Below, piece after piece: positions 30,016 through 40,806 of a stretch of 64,000 nucleotides of DNA. Under the pieces are notes generated by a model that saw only the letters and a list, made by a program, of their open reading frames with translations, ran no database searches and had not been told where the DNA came from. The stretch covers positions 2,666,001 through 2,730,000 of the forward strand of contig JALJCQ010000001.1 in the NCBI GenBank assembly GCA_023091665.1, read 5' to 3'. The position numbers and the translations under genes are program-made. Within the stretch, counting starts at the first letter, position 1; each line of letters begins with the position of its first letter. This DNA is from Pythium myriotylum (taxonomy: Eukaryota > Oomycota > Peronosporomycetes > Pythiales > Pythiaceae).

Positions 30016-30285
30016 AGGCCTCAGCATCCTGCTCCGCATCCTGTTTGTATCGACGAGTCCTAGTGTAGTGGTTAACGTTCAAAGCTCGTTCGAGTGAGTC
30101 TTTCTTTCGACTTGGATTTGGATCGTGCTCAAACGGAGCCAACCTTCAACCTTCAACCTTCAAACTTCGACACTTACCTTCGACATGGCTACACGAGAAA
30201 ATATCGGTATCTTATCGATTTTTACGTCACTCATCTGAGCATGGTCATAGTGACCGAAAGGAGCCCCTCACCGAGTCCGACCGAG

Positions 30286-32561
30286 ATGGCGACCACCTCG
30301 CTCGCGCCGAGCGCCCTCCACGCGCGCGTGCAGAAGCTGCTGGCCTCGCGCACTGAGATCGAGTCCACGAAGGCGCTGCTCAACACGCTCGTGGCCAGCG
30401 ACGTCTCGACTCGCAGCGCGAACGGCTCGCCACGGGCCGCGCAATCGCTCGTCTCGCTCGACGTCGCGCACGCCAACTCGCTCGCGGATCTGCGCAAGAA
30501 CTTGCGCGCGTCTCTCGAGCAGAAGCAGCTCGCGTTGGCCGAGTCGGCGCTGCAGGGCCTCGCGCAGACGCTCGAGAAGATTGCTGTTCTGAAAGGCGAT
30601 GTTGACACGCTCGACGAGAAGTGTACGGCCGTACAGAAGTTTCTTGAGTCGACCAAGCGTGAGACCCAGCAGGTCCAGGCAGAGGCCGCTGCGCTCGCAG
30701 CGAAGAAGTGAGTGAGGATATCAGAGGAGATGCAGTGCGTGTATGCTGACTGAATGTGGTTGAGGGTCCGCGTGCAGGAGGAATTGGACGACGTCAAGCA
30801 GTTCCTCGCAAAATATCAACTCAACGACGACGAGATCCAGGCTCTGTATGTGAAGGAGCTCACCGATGATGACATCGCAACATTTTTTCCTGTCATGGAG
30901 CGAGTTCAGCAAGTCAAAGCTGATTGCCGCACTCTCGTCGCGGAGGGGGAAGTCTCGTGCGCGTGAGTCCGAATGATGCCTGACTGTCTGAGACGGCGAT
31001 GCTCATGGGATTATTCAATGCCTAGGTTGGAACTACTCGATACCGTAGGCAAGTATCAAGAGGTTGGCTTCGAACGGCTCTACCAGTGGACGACCAAGAA
31101 GTGCGGTGAGGTCGACGGAGAGCCGAGCTCACAGCTTCAACGTGCAATCACTTTGCTGCGCGATCGACCCGAATTTTACAAGTATGTGCCGTGGAGTCGT
31201 CTGGTCGTTTATTTATTGTATGGCAACTCATGTGTTCCTCTCTGGAATGATGCAGCTACTGCAAGGAAAGCCTTACATCATCGCGCCGATCACTGATCGT
31301 ACGCCGCTTTATCATTGCGTTAACTCGCGGTGGACCAAACGGTATTCCTCGGCCCATTGAGATGTATGCCCATGATCCAGTGAGGTACTGTGGCGACATG
31401 CTCGCTTGGGTACATCAAGCTATCGCTGGAGAGCATGAGTTCTTTCGTGTGTTGTTCGATGGCGATCTCGAGTACACGCCATCTCCACACGAAGCCTCCT
31501 CAATAATGTCAGCCGAAGCTCCTGAAAGCATCAGTGAGACTCAAAGTCAACAGGACCAGCAGCCTAACCAAGCTGTTTGCACATCAATGGTGGGGCGTAC
31601 TTTCGATGGCGTTGCTCGACCACTCCAAGTACGGATTGAGCAGACGCTGTCCGCGCAGCACGGCATCGTGATCGCCTATCGTCTCGTGCATTTGCTCGGC
31701 TTTTATGACCATAAATTCAGCGCCCTCGTTGCAAACAGTGGCGTCGCCGTCGCTCTCAGTGCATGCCGAGAGACTTCCAATCGAGCTTTTCAGCAACAGT
31801 TCCAGCTACTTGTCAACAATGTTGCATCGTCTGCGCAGGACTACTCAGCCAATCTGGCAGCGACCCACGCTACTATGGATGTTTCCCACCGCCTGATAAC
31901 GCTCCTCGAAGTGTTTCAGAGCTCACTTCTCCCAGATGACGAAAAAGAGGCGGACTTGGCTCCGCTGTTCGACGGGATACTCCCAGCTGTAGAGCAAATG
32001 TGCGAGCGTACTGTGCATTCATTAGATGCCATTGATGCGTTGATATTCCGCGTTAACAATCTCAGCTGTGTGCGTGCGCCTCTGGTTCGATTTCAAGAAG
32101 CCAGCAAATGGTTCAACCATATTGGTGACGAAATTCAGAAACATCTCGTGGTGATGAGTGAGCTCCAAGCTCAACGACTATTGGAACGTTGTAACCTTGC
32201 CAGCATCTTGGCCAAGGTTCGAGCCATTCACCAGGTTGGTGCATCAGCCGGAATTCTACCTGCTCAACAGTCAGGACTTGACGGGGAGACTATATCCAGT
32301 GTTATGGAGGATTTCTCGACAGCTCTTATGTCGCTTGTGTTCCCCCAGTTCGACCACATATCACAACCAGACCTTCGCGAGCAGGCTCGGTCACTTACGG
32401 CCACACAGCTTGCAGATGCGTACACTGTCATCTACGACTTCGTTCATGATCCAAAGAACGGTTATACGACTAGCCACAAAGTGAGTGGGCCACTTGGAGG
32501 TAGCCAGGCCATTCTGTTGCACTCGCCGCACGAAGTGCGAACGGTTCTTGAGATCGAGTAA
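30286..32561 (+). CDS. COG6: conserved oligomeric Golgi complex subunit 6
   Basis: This is a COG-complex lobe B tethering subunit for retrograde intra-Golgi vesicles. Exons 30286-30707, 30765-30962, 31026-31181 and 31256-32561 give about 693 aa, the usual COG6 size. The N-terminus is coiled coil (ESALQGLAQTLEKIAVLKGD). Spliced exons 3-4 read through the strongly conserved COG6 block: LELLDTVGKYQEVGFERLYQW, LRDRPEFYNYCKESLTSSRR, ALTRGGPNGIPRPIEMYAHD, then PVRYCGDMLAWVHQA. The C-terminal segment (LHSPHEVRTVLEIE) also matches the family end. An in-frame ATG at 30241 is an alternative start, adding 15 residues. The gene directly abuts the array edge. Confidence 0.93.
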
Positions 32562-33021
32562 CGGGTAACCAACAGTTATGTTGATGTTGCAAAACCTAAC
32601 TCATATCGATCAAAATGTCGATGGCCACTGGTAGTCGCTCTCAAGGCCCCCTTCTGTTGCTCTTGGTCTGCTTTCAGTTTTAGCCGATGGAAAAAATGAA
32701 AACGATGAAGTTTGAGCTACCTTACCTGCAGCATCCCACAAAGTATCTTTGGCCCAACTACGACTCATTGGCTCCGAGAGTTAGACCATGCGACACTGCG
32801 ACTCGAACGCTCAATCTTCGATCAGCTCGACTGAACTTGGATATGCTCTAGTGCCGTATATTCGATATCGCGGGACGATCGCAAGGTTAGGTATGCCCGG
32901 CGCGAACCTGATAATGCTATTCTCTGTGCTTGTGGCATTTCTCGACCGCTCTCTCCGTCAGAAAGAGGGTGCTTTAGTTTCATTTCTCGTTGAAGTGTAA
33001 GAATCCAGTAGCAAAAACTCA
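32562..33021. other. intergenic region between COG6 and GH5-2
   Basis: 460 bp without a supported gene. It contains the COG6 3' end and, at its right end, the GH5-2 initiator. A short open frame at 32788-33000 resembles nothing. Confidence 0.5.
32978..32987 (+). promoter_or_regulatory. oomycete-type initiator upstream of GH5-2
   Basis: TTTCATTTCT, an initiator-like YTCAYTYY core, sits about 40 nt before the ATG at 33022, the same spacing as for GH5-1. Pattern match only. Confidence 0.45.
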
Positions 33022-34769
33022 ATGTGCCTCTCCAGCAGACTCCAGACCGGCAAGATAACGAAAGTGATGGTGTTACTTGCTACGGCGGTGATGAGTTTTA
33101 CTCATGCAGATGCCCAAGACTCACAGAGATTCAGTTTTCGAGATAGTTTCACACGATTTGACGACAATAATGCATTCGTTCCTCACGCGAAATCCTCGAA
33201 TTCGTTCAGCCTGCGCGCACAATCCAGCAACCAGATAATCGAATCACGAAACTATAACGACACATCAACACAAGACGACGGCAGCGTGGATAATTCGAGT
33301 GGATACTCCTCGAGAGAGATAGACAGCAGCTCCAGTTCTTCCTATGAGCACGAAGACCACGAATCTGCTTCAGCACGCTCACATGTTCAGCTCTCTATTC
33401 GCAATGGTCAGGTCCAGAGTCGTGGTGCGAATCTTGGTGGGTGGCTTGTCACAGAAGGATGGATGGCAAGAAGCTCCGAAATATATCGAGGTATTGAATC
33501 GAAAGTTGTCGACAGTGGCGAGCAGCAAGTGTTCAAGCACACCAGCCCACGCGATGTTGCGGAGAGTCGTTTCCGCCGCCACCGCGATAGCTTCATCACC
33601 GAAGACCATATCGTCAAGATTGCGGCTGCAGGACTAAATACGGTCCGAGTGCCAGTGGGCTACTGGATCCTTGGGTTCGACGACCACGACCCAAGTTTTG
33701 CCAAGCAATGGACTAACTTTGCGCCAGGCGGACTCATGTACCTTGATCGTCTCATCCGAGACTGGGCCAAGAAGCACAACGTCGCTGTGCTGATTAGTAT
33801 GCATGGAGGCGAGGGCTCTCAGAATGGAGCGGACCATTCGGCGCCAGAACAGCCTGGCAGATCCCTGTGGTCTGAATATCCGGAAAACATCGCCTCAACT
33901 CTCGCTGCGGTCAGATTTCTTGCTGCAAGATACAAAAGTGATGATGCCTTTCTCGGTATTGGCTTGTTAAATGAACCGAGCGGTAGCACAGACCGGCGGT
34001 TGCTCTACCAGTACTACCAAGATGCATACACGGCGATTCGCGAAGAGGCTCAGAACGATTGCATTCTCACTATCGCGCCACTGCTGTGGGAGCAATCGCC
34101 AAAATTCATGACGGATCTACTACCTAATGCGACTAACGTTTGGGTGGAATGGCATCGTTATTTCGTATGGGGGTACGAGAATGCGAGTGTTGAGGAGTTA
34201 ATGGGTACAGTCATGGATCAATTCCGGGACGATGTCGAAGAGTGGAAGCGCAGAAGCAACAAAAAGCTGTACATCGGTGAGTTCAGCTTCGCGACAGCGA
34301 ATAAAATCAACGACGCACCCGCGCTTACCGAGTTCGGGCGTCTACAAATGCGCGTGCTGATGGAGAAGGTGAACGGTGGATGGGCCTTTTGGAGCTGGTG
34401 TGTATTCAACGACGAGAACTATCCGAACGGATGGTCTATGCGCAGCCTCATCAATCGAGGCATCTTTCCTTCACTTTCCAGGTACAGTTATTTCGTTTCG
34501 TGACGTTGGTTGGACGCGTGCGCTGACTTCGAACCTCTCATCGCAGTGCCTTTTCAACAAGCGACGTGGGGGTCTCCGAAACATCTCGTCCGAACATTAC
34601 AGATACTGTTGACCTAGTCGCCAACTCGAGCGCGACTGAAACAAACAGCTCGAACGACTCGAGCACATCCCATACAAGTGCCAATAGTGGTGTGAAAACA
34701 GGGCGCTCTTCTGCGATCATTTTGGTAGCCGCTTCGTCGCTCCTTCTCGCAATCTCATCTCTAGATTAA
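33022..34769 (+). CDS. GH5 exo-1,3-beta-glucanase, predicted GPI-anchored (GH5-2)
   Basis: Exons are 33022-34481 and 34547-34769; the 65-nt intron has a GTACAG donor and an ATCGCAG acceptor. The product is about 560 aa. A signal segment (MVLLATAVMSFTHADA, at the second in-frame ATG, 33067) is followed by a Ser-rich linker and a GH5_9-type domain: NLGGWLVTEGWM, NTVRVPVGYWI, acid/base Glu in GLLNEPSG, WVEWHRYF, nucleophile Glu in YIGEFSFA, GGWAFWSW. The second exon adds a Ser/Thr/Asn tail ending in the hydrophobic stretch AIILVAASSLLLAISSLD with no basic residues after it, which is a typical GPI-attachment signal. It should act at the plasma membrane/wall interface, whereas the paralogue GH5-1 is predicted soluble. 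Confidence 0.92.
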
Positions 34770-34793
34770 CAGAGCACAGAGAATACTGTAGAC

Positions 34794-35771
34794 TTATTTA
34801 ACAAGTGTGACGAGCGTTCCCGCGGGCACGCGAGTACGACGGACGATACTGCAGCCTTCCATGTCAGCAAGATGGTACTCGAGCTCGAGCGTTGTGTGCT
34901 TTCGCTTGAGTTTTTTCAGCTGGGTCTCAAAAGCCTCTTTATACTTTGTACGCTGCAGCGTTTGCACCAGACTCGCTCGCGTCTTCTTTACCGCAGTTAC
35001 CAGTTTGCCAATGCCCGGTATTGAGAGCTGATAAGCTTGCTCATCCAGCCGCGTGGTCGTCAGAAGAAACCCGAGACGCTGAAGGTGTCCAACCCACGCC
35101 CTCAGCGTCGAGTCGCTGGTCAATGCGTCTTCTTGCTCACGCAAAATCGCCACCAGCGAGCCCATCGTGAGTATGGCGAGCTTAGAGATCTCCGGGAACA
35201 CCTGGCGGAAGGCCGCAAGTGCCGCGACCTTCTCTCTATCGGCATCAGTGGACGATCCATCGAACACGATTCCTAGCTCGGCCTCGCGCGCTTCAATCAG
35301 GGCGGTGTAGTCAGTGGGGCGAACGAGCGCAACGTCATCCGCACCGGTAGGCACGCGAAAGCATACGAGGCCACCACTTTGACGAAGGCGACTCACCTAG
35401 CATAGCAGTCCAGCAATGAATCCACGGTCATCTCCGGGGCCCAACAGTCGAAATGAACTCTTACGTTCTGGTCAACGAAAGTGCGATTGGAGAGAACTGT
35501 ATACCTACAGCCACGCGCACACTCAGAGCCTACGACAAGTAAGAGAGCAGAAGCAGATGACGCACAGCTGATGGCGCAGCACGATGGGTGGCAACCCGAG
35601 CGCCTCGAACCCATTCTGGTTGCGCTGCATGAGCAGCTCCACGGCCGAGAGCGTGTCGTCAAACGCGAGCGCCGAGTCGTCGACGTCGTCTCCGTCTTCC
35701 GCCTTCTCTTCCGCCACGGCGGCGGCCGGCGCGTCCTCTGTGCGCTGGCGCTTGCGGTGTCGCCGCAGCAT
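34794..35771 (-). CDS. STK19: STK19 homologue (winged-helix protein)
   Basis: Exons 35771-35566, 35504-35465 and 35396-34794 give 282 aa. The spliced sequence reads LPPIVLRHQLYTVLSNRTFVD, then QNVSRLRQSGGLVCFRVPTG, the hallmark block of the STK19 family. Further on come LTSDSTLRAWVGHLQRLGFL and SIPGIGKLVTAVKKTRASL. The family was named as a kinase but has no kinase fold; it consists of winged-helix domains and in animals acts in transcription-coupled nucleotide excision repair. The basic N-terminus (MLRRHRKRQR) is a plausible nuclear localisation signal. An alternative ATG lies at 35828. Confidence 0.85.
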
Positions 35772-35925
35772 TCTCCGGTGAGTGGGTGCACTCTTGAGCA
35801 GCTCACCAAGGATGTACTGGTATAACATAATTCTAGACAGGAAAAAGACACGGGGAACGATGACTTGAAGTGGAGTTTATGGTCTAAAATCACGTCCATC
35901 GCACGCATGAGGACAACTCCCTAGC

Positions 35926-38296
35926 TCAGCGTAGCCGTAACCAGTTCTGGACGCGGTCGCAGGTCTCGTCGATCGCTTGCTGGGCCTCTGGGACCAAATC
36001 GCCGTAGATGAGAAAGCCGTGGGAGAGCCCCGGGAAGATCCTGAGGCTTGCAGGCACTTTCAGATACGAGAGCCGCGTGTAAAAGTCGACGCTGTCGTCC
36101 AGCAACGGGTCCAGGTCGCCAACCATAAGCGCTGTCGGTGGGAACCGCTCAAGCAAGCTGTCCTCAGCCAGGCCGGGTGAGACCATTGGGTCGTGGATGT
36201 TGTACTTGTACTGGTTCGAGTTGCCGTGGTGCGGGTAGTACGAGTTCAAAGCCAGCTCGAGGATACCACGCGGTAACACGGGGTCGCTCTGGTGCAGGAA
36301 CCGCGACGGTGAGGGCGACAGATGCATGTTGAGAGCTGGGAACATGAAGACGTTGCCGTCCGGAAGCTTGAGGCCGTTCTTGATGCAATAAATGCACAGT
36401 GCCGCGGACATGTTGCCACCTACAAACGAGAAACTGTCATGACCCGCTACAATCATCTTTAAAAAAAAAAGTGTGTACCTGCACTTTCGCCGAAGAGTGA
36501 GATCTTCGTGGGGATGAACCCCAAGCCGCCGCTAAGCACCCACTTGTACACACCAACAATCTGGTGAAGAGAGTTAGGGTACTGCGTCTCCGGTGCGAGG
36601 CCGTAATCTGCCACGTACACAAACAATTACTTAAAAATACTAGGCGAAGGCAACGGCAGGTGCTGAACGTACCGACGTAAACAATTACAGCGCCGAGGCG
36701 CTGTGCCCAAGTCGTGAGGTTGAGGTAGTCCTTGGCAATAAAGCGGCCAAAGAAGCCGCCGCCGTGGACGTAGAAGAGTACTGGACGCGAGGTTGGCAGG
36801 CCGCAGGAAATCATCTGCGGCGTCAACTGCGTACTCGCGCCATTCCACGAGCCAGCCTTCACAGAGTCGAGGGGGCGGGCACTGAACAGGATTACGCCGA
36901 CATCCGAGCCGTGGAGACGCTTGGCCGACGAGCCCGAGCCATCGAGTCGCACAAAGTGTTCCTCCAAGACCGGGATCTTCGGACACTGAAACTTGGTGAC
37001 GAACTTAACAAGTCGGGATTCGCCAAAGAGACGCCAGCCCATACGAATGACGTCCACGCTTGGACTATCGATAAGGATCCGCGTCGTGTAGCGCATCGCC
37101 TGTCGGCTCCGCAAAGCGTAGAACGGGATCGCCATCATTAGCATCGTTGGGCCAAATAGCTTGAGCATTTTCTTGTTCTTACGGCCGATCACAGAGTGAG
37201 CGAAATCGCTTGACGCGATGAGCACGTTCGTGCCAATCTTGAAGGCGGTGAGGCCGATGGGCTCGGACGATCGGTCGTGGTACTCAGACGGTAGTGGTAC
37301 ACGCTCCACGAGCAACGTCGTCGCGTTCTTGAAGTCGTCGTCAATGTCACTTTCCATCGGCGAGTCGATCAGCAATCGGTGGTCCGAGCCGTTCGTCAAC
37401 GGACGTGCACGCTGTAGTACGTGTTGGCAGAGCAGGAAGAGTCGCAGGGCCATGAGCACGCGGGAGTGGTGAACTTTGATCCGACGCAAATTGGAAAATC
37501 GATAGAGGAACCGATTGTAATAGTCCACGGCGACAAGCGCGATAATACCCCACTTAATCACCTGCTTGGATGGGAACACTTTTTGCAAGAAGTCGAGGAA
37601 CGACGTGCGTCTCGAGAACCGCTTGTACACAAAGAAGGCGATCGAGAGCACAGCAAAGGAGCTGAGCGACCAGCGCTTCTCCCACTTGGGGTCATAGCTT
37701 GACTGGAGCTCCTCAAGCACTTGGCGCGTCTCGTTGAGCGATTTGGTCGCGTGGCGCAGCAGTGAGGCGACACCGCCGCAGAGGATCGTGTATCGCTCGT
37801 TGCGCGGGATGAGCGGGATGATGTCTTTGAGCGCCGTCTTGGAGCGGAAGTCCACCGGCGGCTTCTCGGCGTACGCCTTGGACGCCATCACGATCTCCTC
37901 CTTGATGAATGTGTAGAGCACGCGCTCGAAGCTTGCGACCGTGAGCGAGAGGTGCTGCAGCTCGCGGCCCATGCGGCCGTACGCATACTCGCGGATGATG
38001 CGTCGCAGCACCTGGATGCACGAGAGCACGGCTGTGCAAGTGTTGAGCAGCGTCTCGTACCCGTGGACGCGGAGCTCGCTGTCGTCGGGCGTCTCCTGGT
38101 GCAGTCCGAGCGTGCCGGTCGACGGCGACTGCGTGAGGCAGTTCTCGATGAAGCCGTAGAGCTGCACCGAGCTCTGGGAGCGCAGGTTCGCCTGGAACGA
38201 CGAAGGCGACGACGGCAGCGCGCCGTTGAGCGCGAGCGTCGCGGCTGCGAGCCGAGGCGACGCGATCTTGACGCTCTGGTCGTCGCTGTCGTCCAT
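35926..38296 (-). CDS. membrane-associated alpha/beta-hydrolase (hormone-sensitive-lipase-like)
   Basis: Three exons, 38296-36673, 36607-36479 and 36419-35926, give 748 aa. The C-terminal third is an alpha/beta-hydrolase-3 domain of the HSL family: oxyanion-hole motif YVHGGGFFG (about residue 515), VDYGLAPE created by the first splice, nucleophile elbow GESAGG created by the second, acid in GDLDPLLDDS and His in GLSHGF. All triad residues are present. The N-terminal 480 residues are unusual, with helical segments, at least two likely membrane spans (LSSFAVLSIAFFVY, WGIIALVAVDYYN) and another near LFGPTMLMMAIPF. Known relatives hydrolyse acyl or steryl esters at the ER or lipid droplet; the substrate here is not predictable. 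It is divergent from the coiled-coil gene at 38680. Confidence 0.85.
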
Positions 38297-38679
38297 CGCG
38301 AGACGCCGCGCGGGATCACGAGTGCGGGGTCGTGGAGACGGAGGCCGACGCGCGCAGGAGGCTCGAGGGGGGCGAGAGAGAGAGAGAAGAGAGCCCCGTG
38401 GATGTGGGGGGCCGCCTCCCCGTGAAGTGGTCGGGAGCTTCTCGACTCCAGTGGTCGTACTTAGTGCGACCGTTCATGGTTACACTTTTCCGGAGATTCA
38501 CGTCCGGATGACGCGGAAGTGCGCCTTAAGTGCGCACTTTGCGACTGAAAACTTCAACGTGGCGGTTTCGAACTGGAAGTGTGATGCAGTCGGTGTCACA
38601 TCTCCCCACCCCCCAATGCAATTCAATGCAATAATGTGAGGGGGGGCAATAATTATTGGGAAACTGATCTGGTGCACAC
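38297..38679. other. intergenic region between divergent genes
   Basis: 383 bp between two divergent start codons, presumably a bidirectional promoter. It contains a GA-rich run (about 38370-38395) and a G/C homopolymer pair near 38610 and 38640. No gene seen. Confidence 0.5.
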
Positions 38680-40773
38680 ATGGCTACACTTTGGCGCACC
38701 ATCGAGCTCATGCGTCCTGCCACGGCGACGCGCGCGCGGCCGCAATCAGCAGCGGCGCTGGACGGCGGAGGCGCGTCGCTCGCCAAAGAGAAGGCCAGCG
38801 ACGAGCTCATTCGCGACCTCGAGAGCAAAGTGCGCCGCGTCGTCGAGCAGAAGCGCGGCGAGAGCGACCGGCTGCGCTTCGCCGTCGCCAAGAAGCGCGA
38901 CGACGTCGAGCGCGCCAAGCTCGTGCTCCAAGACTTGCTCAAGGACTCTGGCGCGCTCGGCATCCACTACGACCTGCGCGTGGACAACCAGCAGGACCAC
39001 GGCGAGGATGAGGACGAGACGCGATTGCAGCCCATCGCGTCCATTTCGCGGCGACCAGTGTACTCCAAGCACACCAACATCCACGAGCTCGAAGAAAAGC
39101 TCGAGCGCCGCGCCAAGGAAGCGCATCTCGTGCATCGTCGCACGCTCGTACTCGAGCACATTAAGAAGCGGCTGTTGGTGAGAAGCGCTGGGTGTTTTCG
39201 TCGTTTGACTAAGTGGTGTTTCACTAACTCCATTCGCAGAACGAGCGCGTTGAGGTCGCGCAGGCCACCGACCAGCTCAAACAGATCTACACCGACCTGA
39301 CACACGAGACGAACGAACTGCAGAAGAAAGATATCGCGGCCGCCGAGGCCGTAAGCCAGGCGCAGACTCGACTCGTCCAGCAGCGCGCCGACATGGCAGC
39401 GAGCATGCGCAAGTTCCGGCGGGAACTCGCGCTGCGCCACAAGTGGGCGCGCGAGAAGGCCAAGTTTGAAAAATACTACAACGACCAGCTCCAGGCAGCG
39501 CTTGCCAAGGCCTCAACGGCAGGTGTTGCATCATCGCACGTGAGCGAGACACTTTCGCCACACACTCACCATGGCACCGCCTCAGTACCGACAACTAGTC
39601 AACCCAAACGGTCACCGACAAGTTTTCTAAAGATGCGGCGCAGTAGCAGCCATTTGGCTCTGGAGGAGAAGGCTCTCGAAGATTCCGAGGAGAGAAGACA
39701 CCGCGAAGCCTTTCAGCGCATTGGCGTGGACCCCCGAGTGGAAGCGATCGACCCGGAGCAGATCATCCGCATCTGCTTGTCCCATGAAGAGCTCCGAAAA
39801 GAACTCGACGCCAAGCACGATGAAGCAGTCGAGCGAATTGCAACACTTCGTGAGCAAATTGTACGTATTTTGTAGAAATCGACAGGCTGCGGTAATCTAA
39901 TGCCGTGAAGTAGAGCAAAGCTCGTAGCCTTGCGCGCGAAGACGTGCCGCTTTCGAAGAGAGGAACCTCGCAGAAGATCGAAACCAAGCAGCTCGAGATT
40001 TCAAGCGTCGAGCGACAACTCGCGACTGTCGTGGATCAGTATATGTTCGTGGAAAACACAGTCCGGCCAATCAAGGCGAGAGTCCTTCTGCGTGCTCGCT
40101 GCTTCACATCTCTAAGTTTGCTTCGTGGTGGCTAGATTGGACTCCAACAAGTGCTCCAGAACGTTTCGAGCGCGACCGTCAACGTCGACAACATGGCAGC
40201 TCTGGAGAAGTGTTTGGTGGAATCCTGCGAGGAAATGATGCGCATGCTTCGGGCCAACAGTCCGCCGCCAATCGCTGAGGAGACACTGGAAGGCGGAGCT
40301 AGCGTTTCTGCATCCATCCCAGAAGATGAAGCGGTCGAGCACGATGTCGATGAGAGCGAGCCACCCTCAACTCTTCATCAACGAACGGGAGTCGTCGAGG
40401 CTTCACCTGCGAAAGACCCTGAAAAGCATGCAGAAGTTGTGGTCTCTCTCGAAAGCTTTACGTCCCCCTTCAACGTTCGTATTGCACCAAAGAAGAGAGA
40501 GAACTACTACATTCCGGGCCTCACAAAACCGTCTGCATCCAGCCATGATGACGAAGGTGCGAGACGAAGTTTTGTGGCAGTATGTGTGATTAGTTAACAC
40601 GGAACTATGCTGTAGATCTAGACGAGAACGACTTTGAGGTCATGGATCGCGCTATGGTCAAGCGCATCTCGTCGGTTGTAGTCTGTACTAGTGCCGGGAA
40701 GAAGCTAAAGAGTCCGTCTTGTGACGAGTCGGCAGCTGGCAGCACCCACCATCAGTACCACCACAGCCACTGA
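38680..40773 (+). CDS. coiled-coil protein, five exons (possibly axonemal)
   Basis: Exons are 38680-39177, 39240-39860, 39914-40075, 40136-40556 and 40616-40773, about 619 aa in all. Long coiled coils run through residues 35-110, 135-270 and 330-420 (DLESKVRRVVEQKRGESDRL, HELEEKLERRAKEAHLVHRR, RVEVAQATDQLKQIYTDLTH). The C-terminal 180 residues are disordered, ending in a His-rich tail. The third intron has an AAG/GCGAGA donor, that is, a GC-AG intron: it is the only donor that keeps phase. The coil pattern and a region spaced like outer-dynein-arm docking proteins suggest an axonemal role, but this is weak. It is convergent with the SAM-domain gene, the stop codons being 34 bp apart. Confidence 0.7.
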
Positions 40774-40806
40774 GAGTATGTGACTTCTCAAATGATAAAA
40801 GGGTCA

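Larger units (their letters stand above)
15493..30155. repeat. inverted tandem array of alternating secreted Gly/Tyr-rich protein genes (7 A + 5 B)
   Basis: A unit of about 2.48-2.50 kb, holding one A gene, one B gene and their flanks, is repeated with near-identical coding and non-coding sequence. Left arm (minus strand): A1, B1, A2, B2, A3, B3, A4. Right arm (plus strand): A5, B4, A6, B5, A7. A-gene spacing is 2500, 2476 and 2485 bp on the left and 2503 and 2497 bp on the right. The left edge is recognisable at about 15493 (CACTAGGACTCGTCG) and the right edge at about 30123, with a weaker trace to about 30155. Differences between copies are mostly repeat-number changes in microsatellites and single substitutions, which implies recent amplification or ongoing gene conversion. 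Confidence 0.97.

Noticed and set aside
15493..30155. Array as a transposon or viral insertion
   Set aside because: No transposase, integrase, reverse transcriptase, terminal repeats or target-site duplications were seen; the units are gene pairs with promoters.
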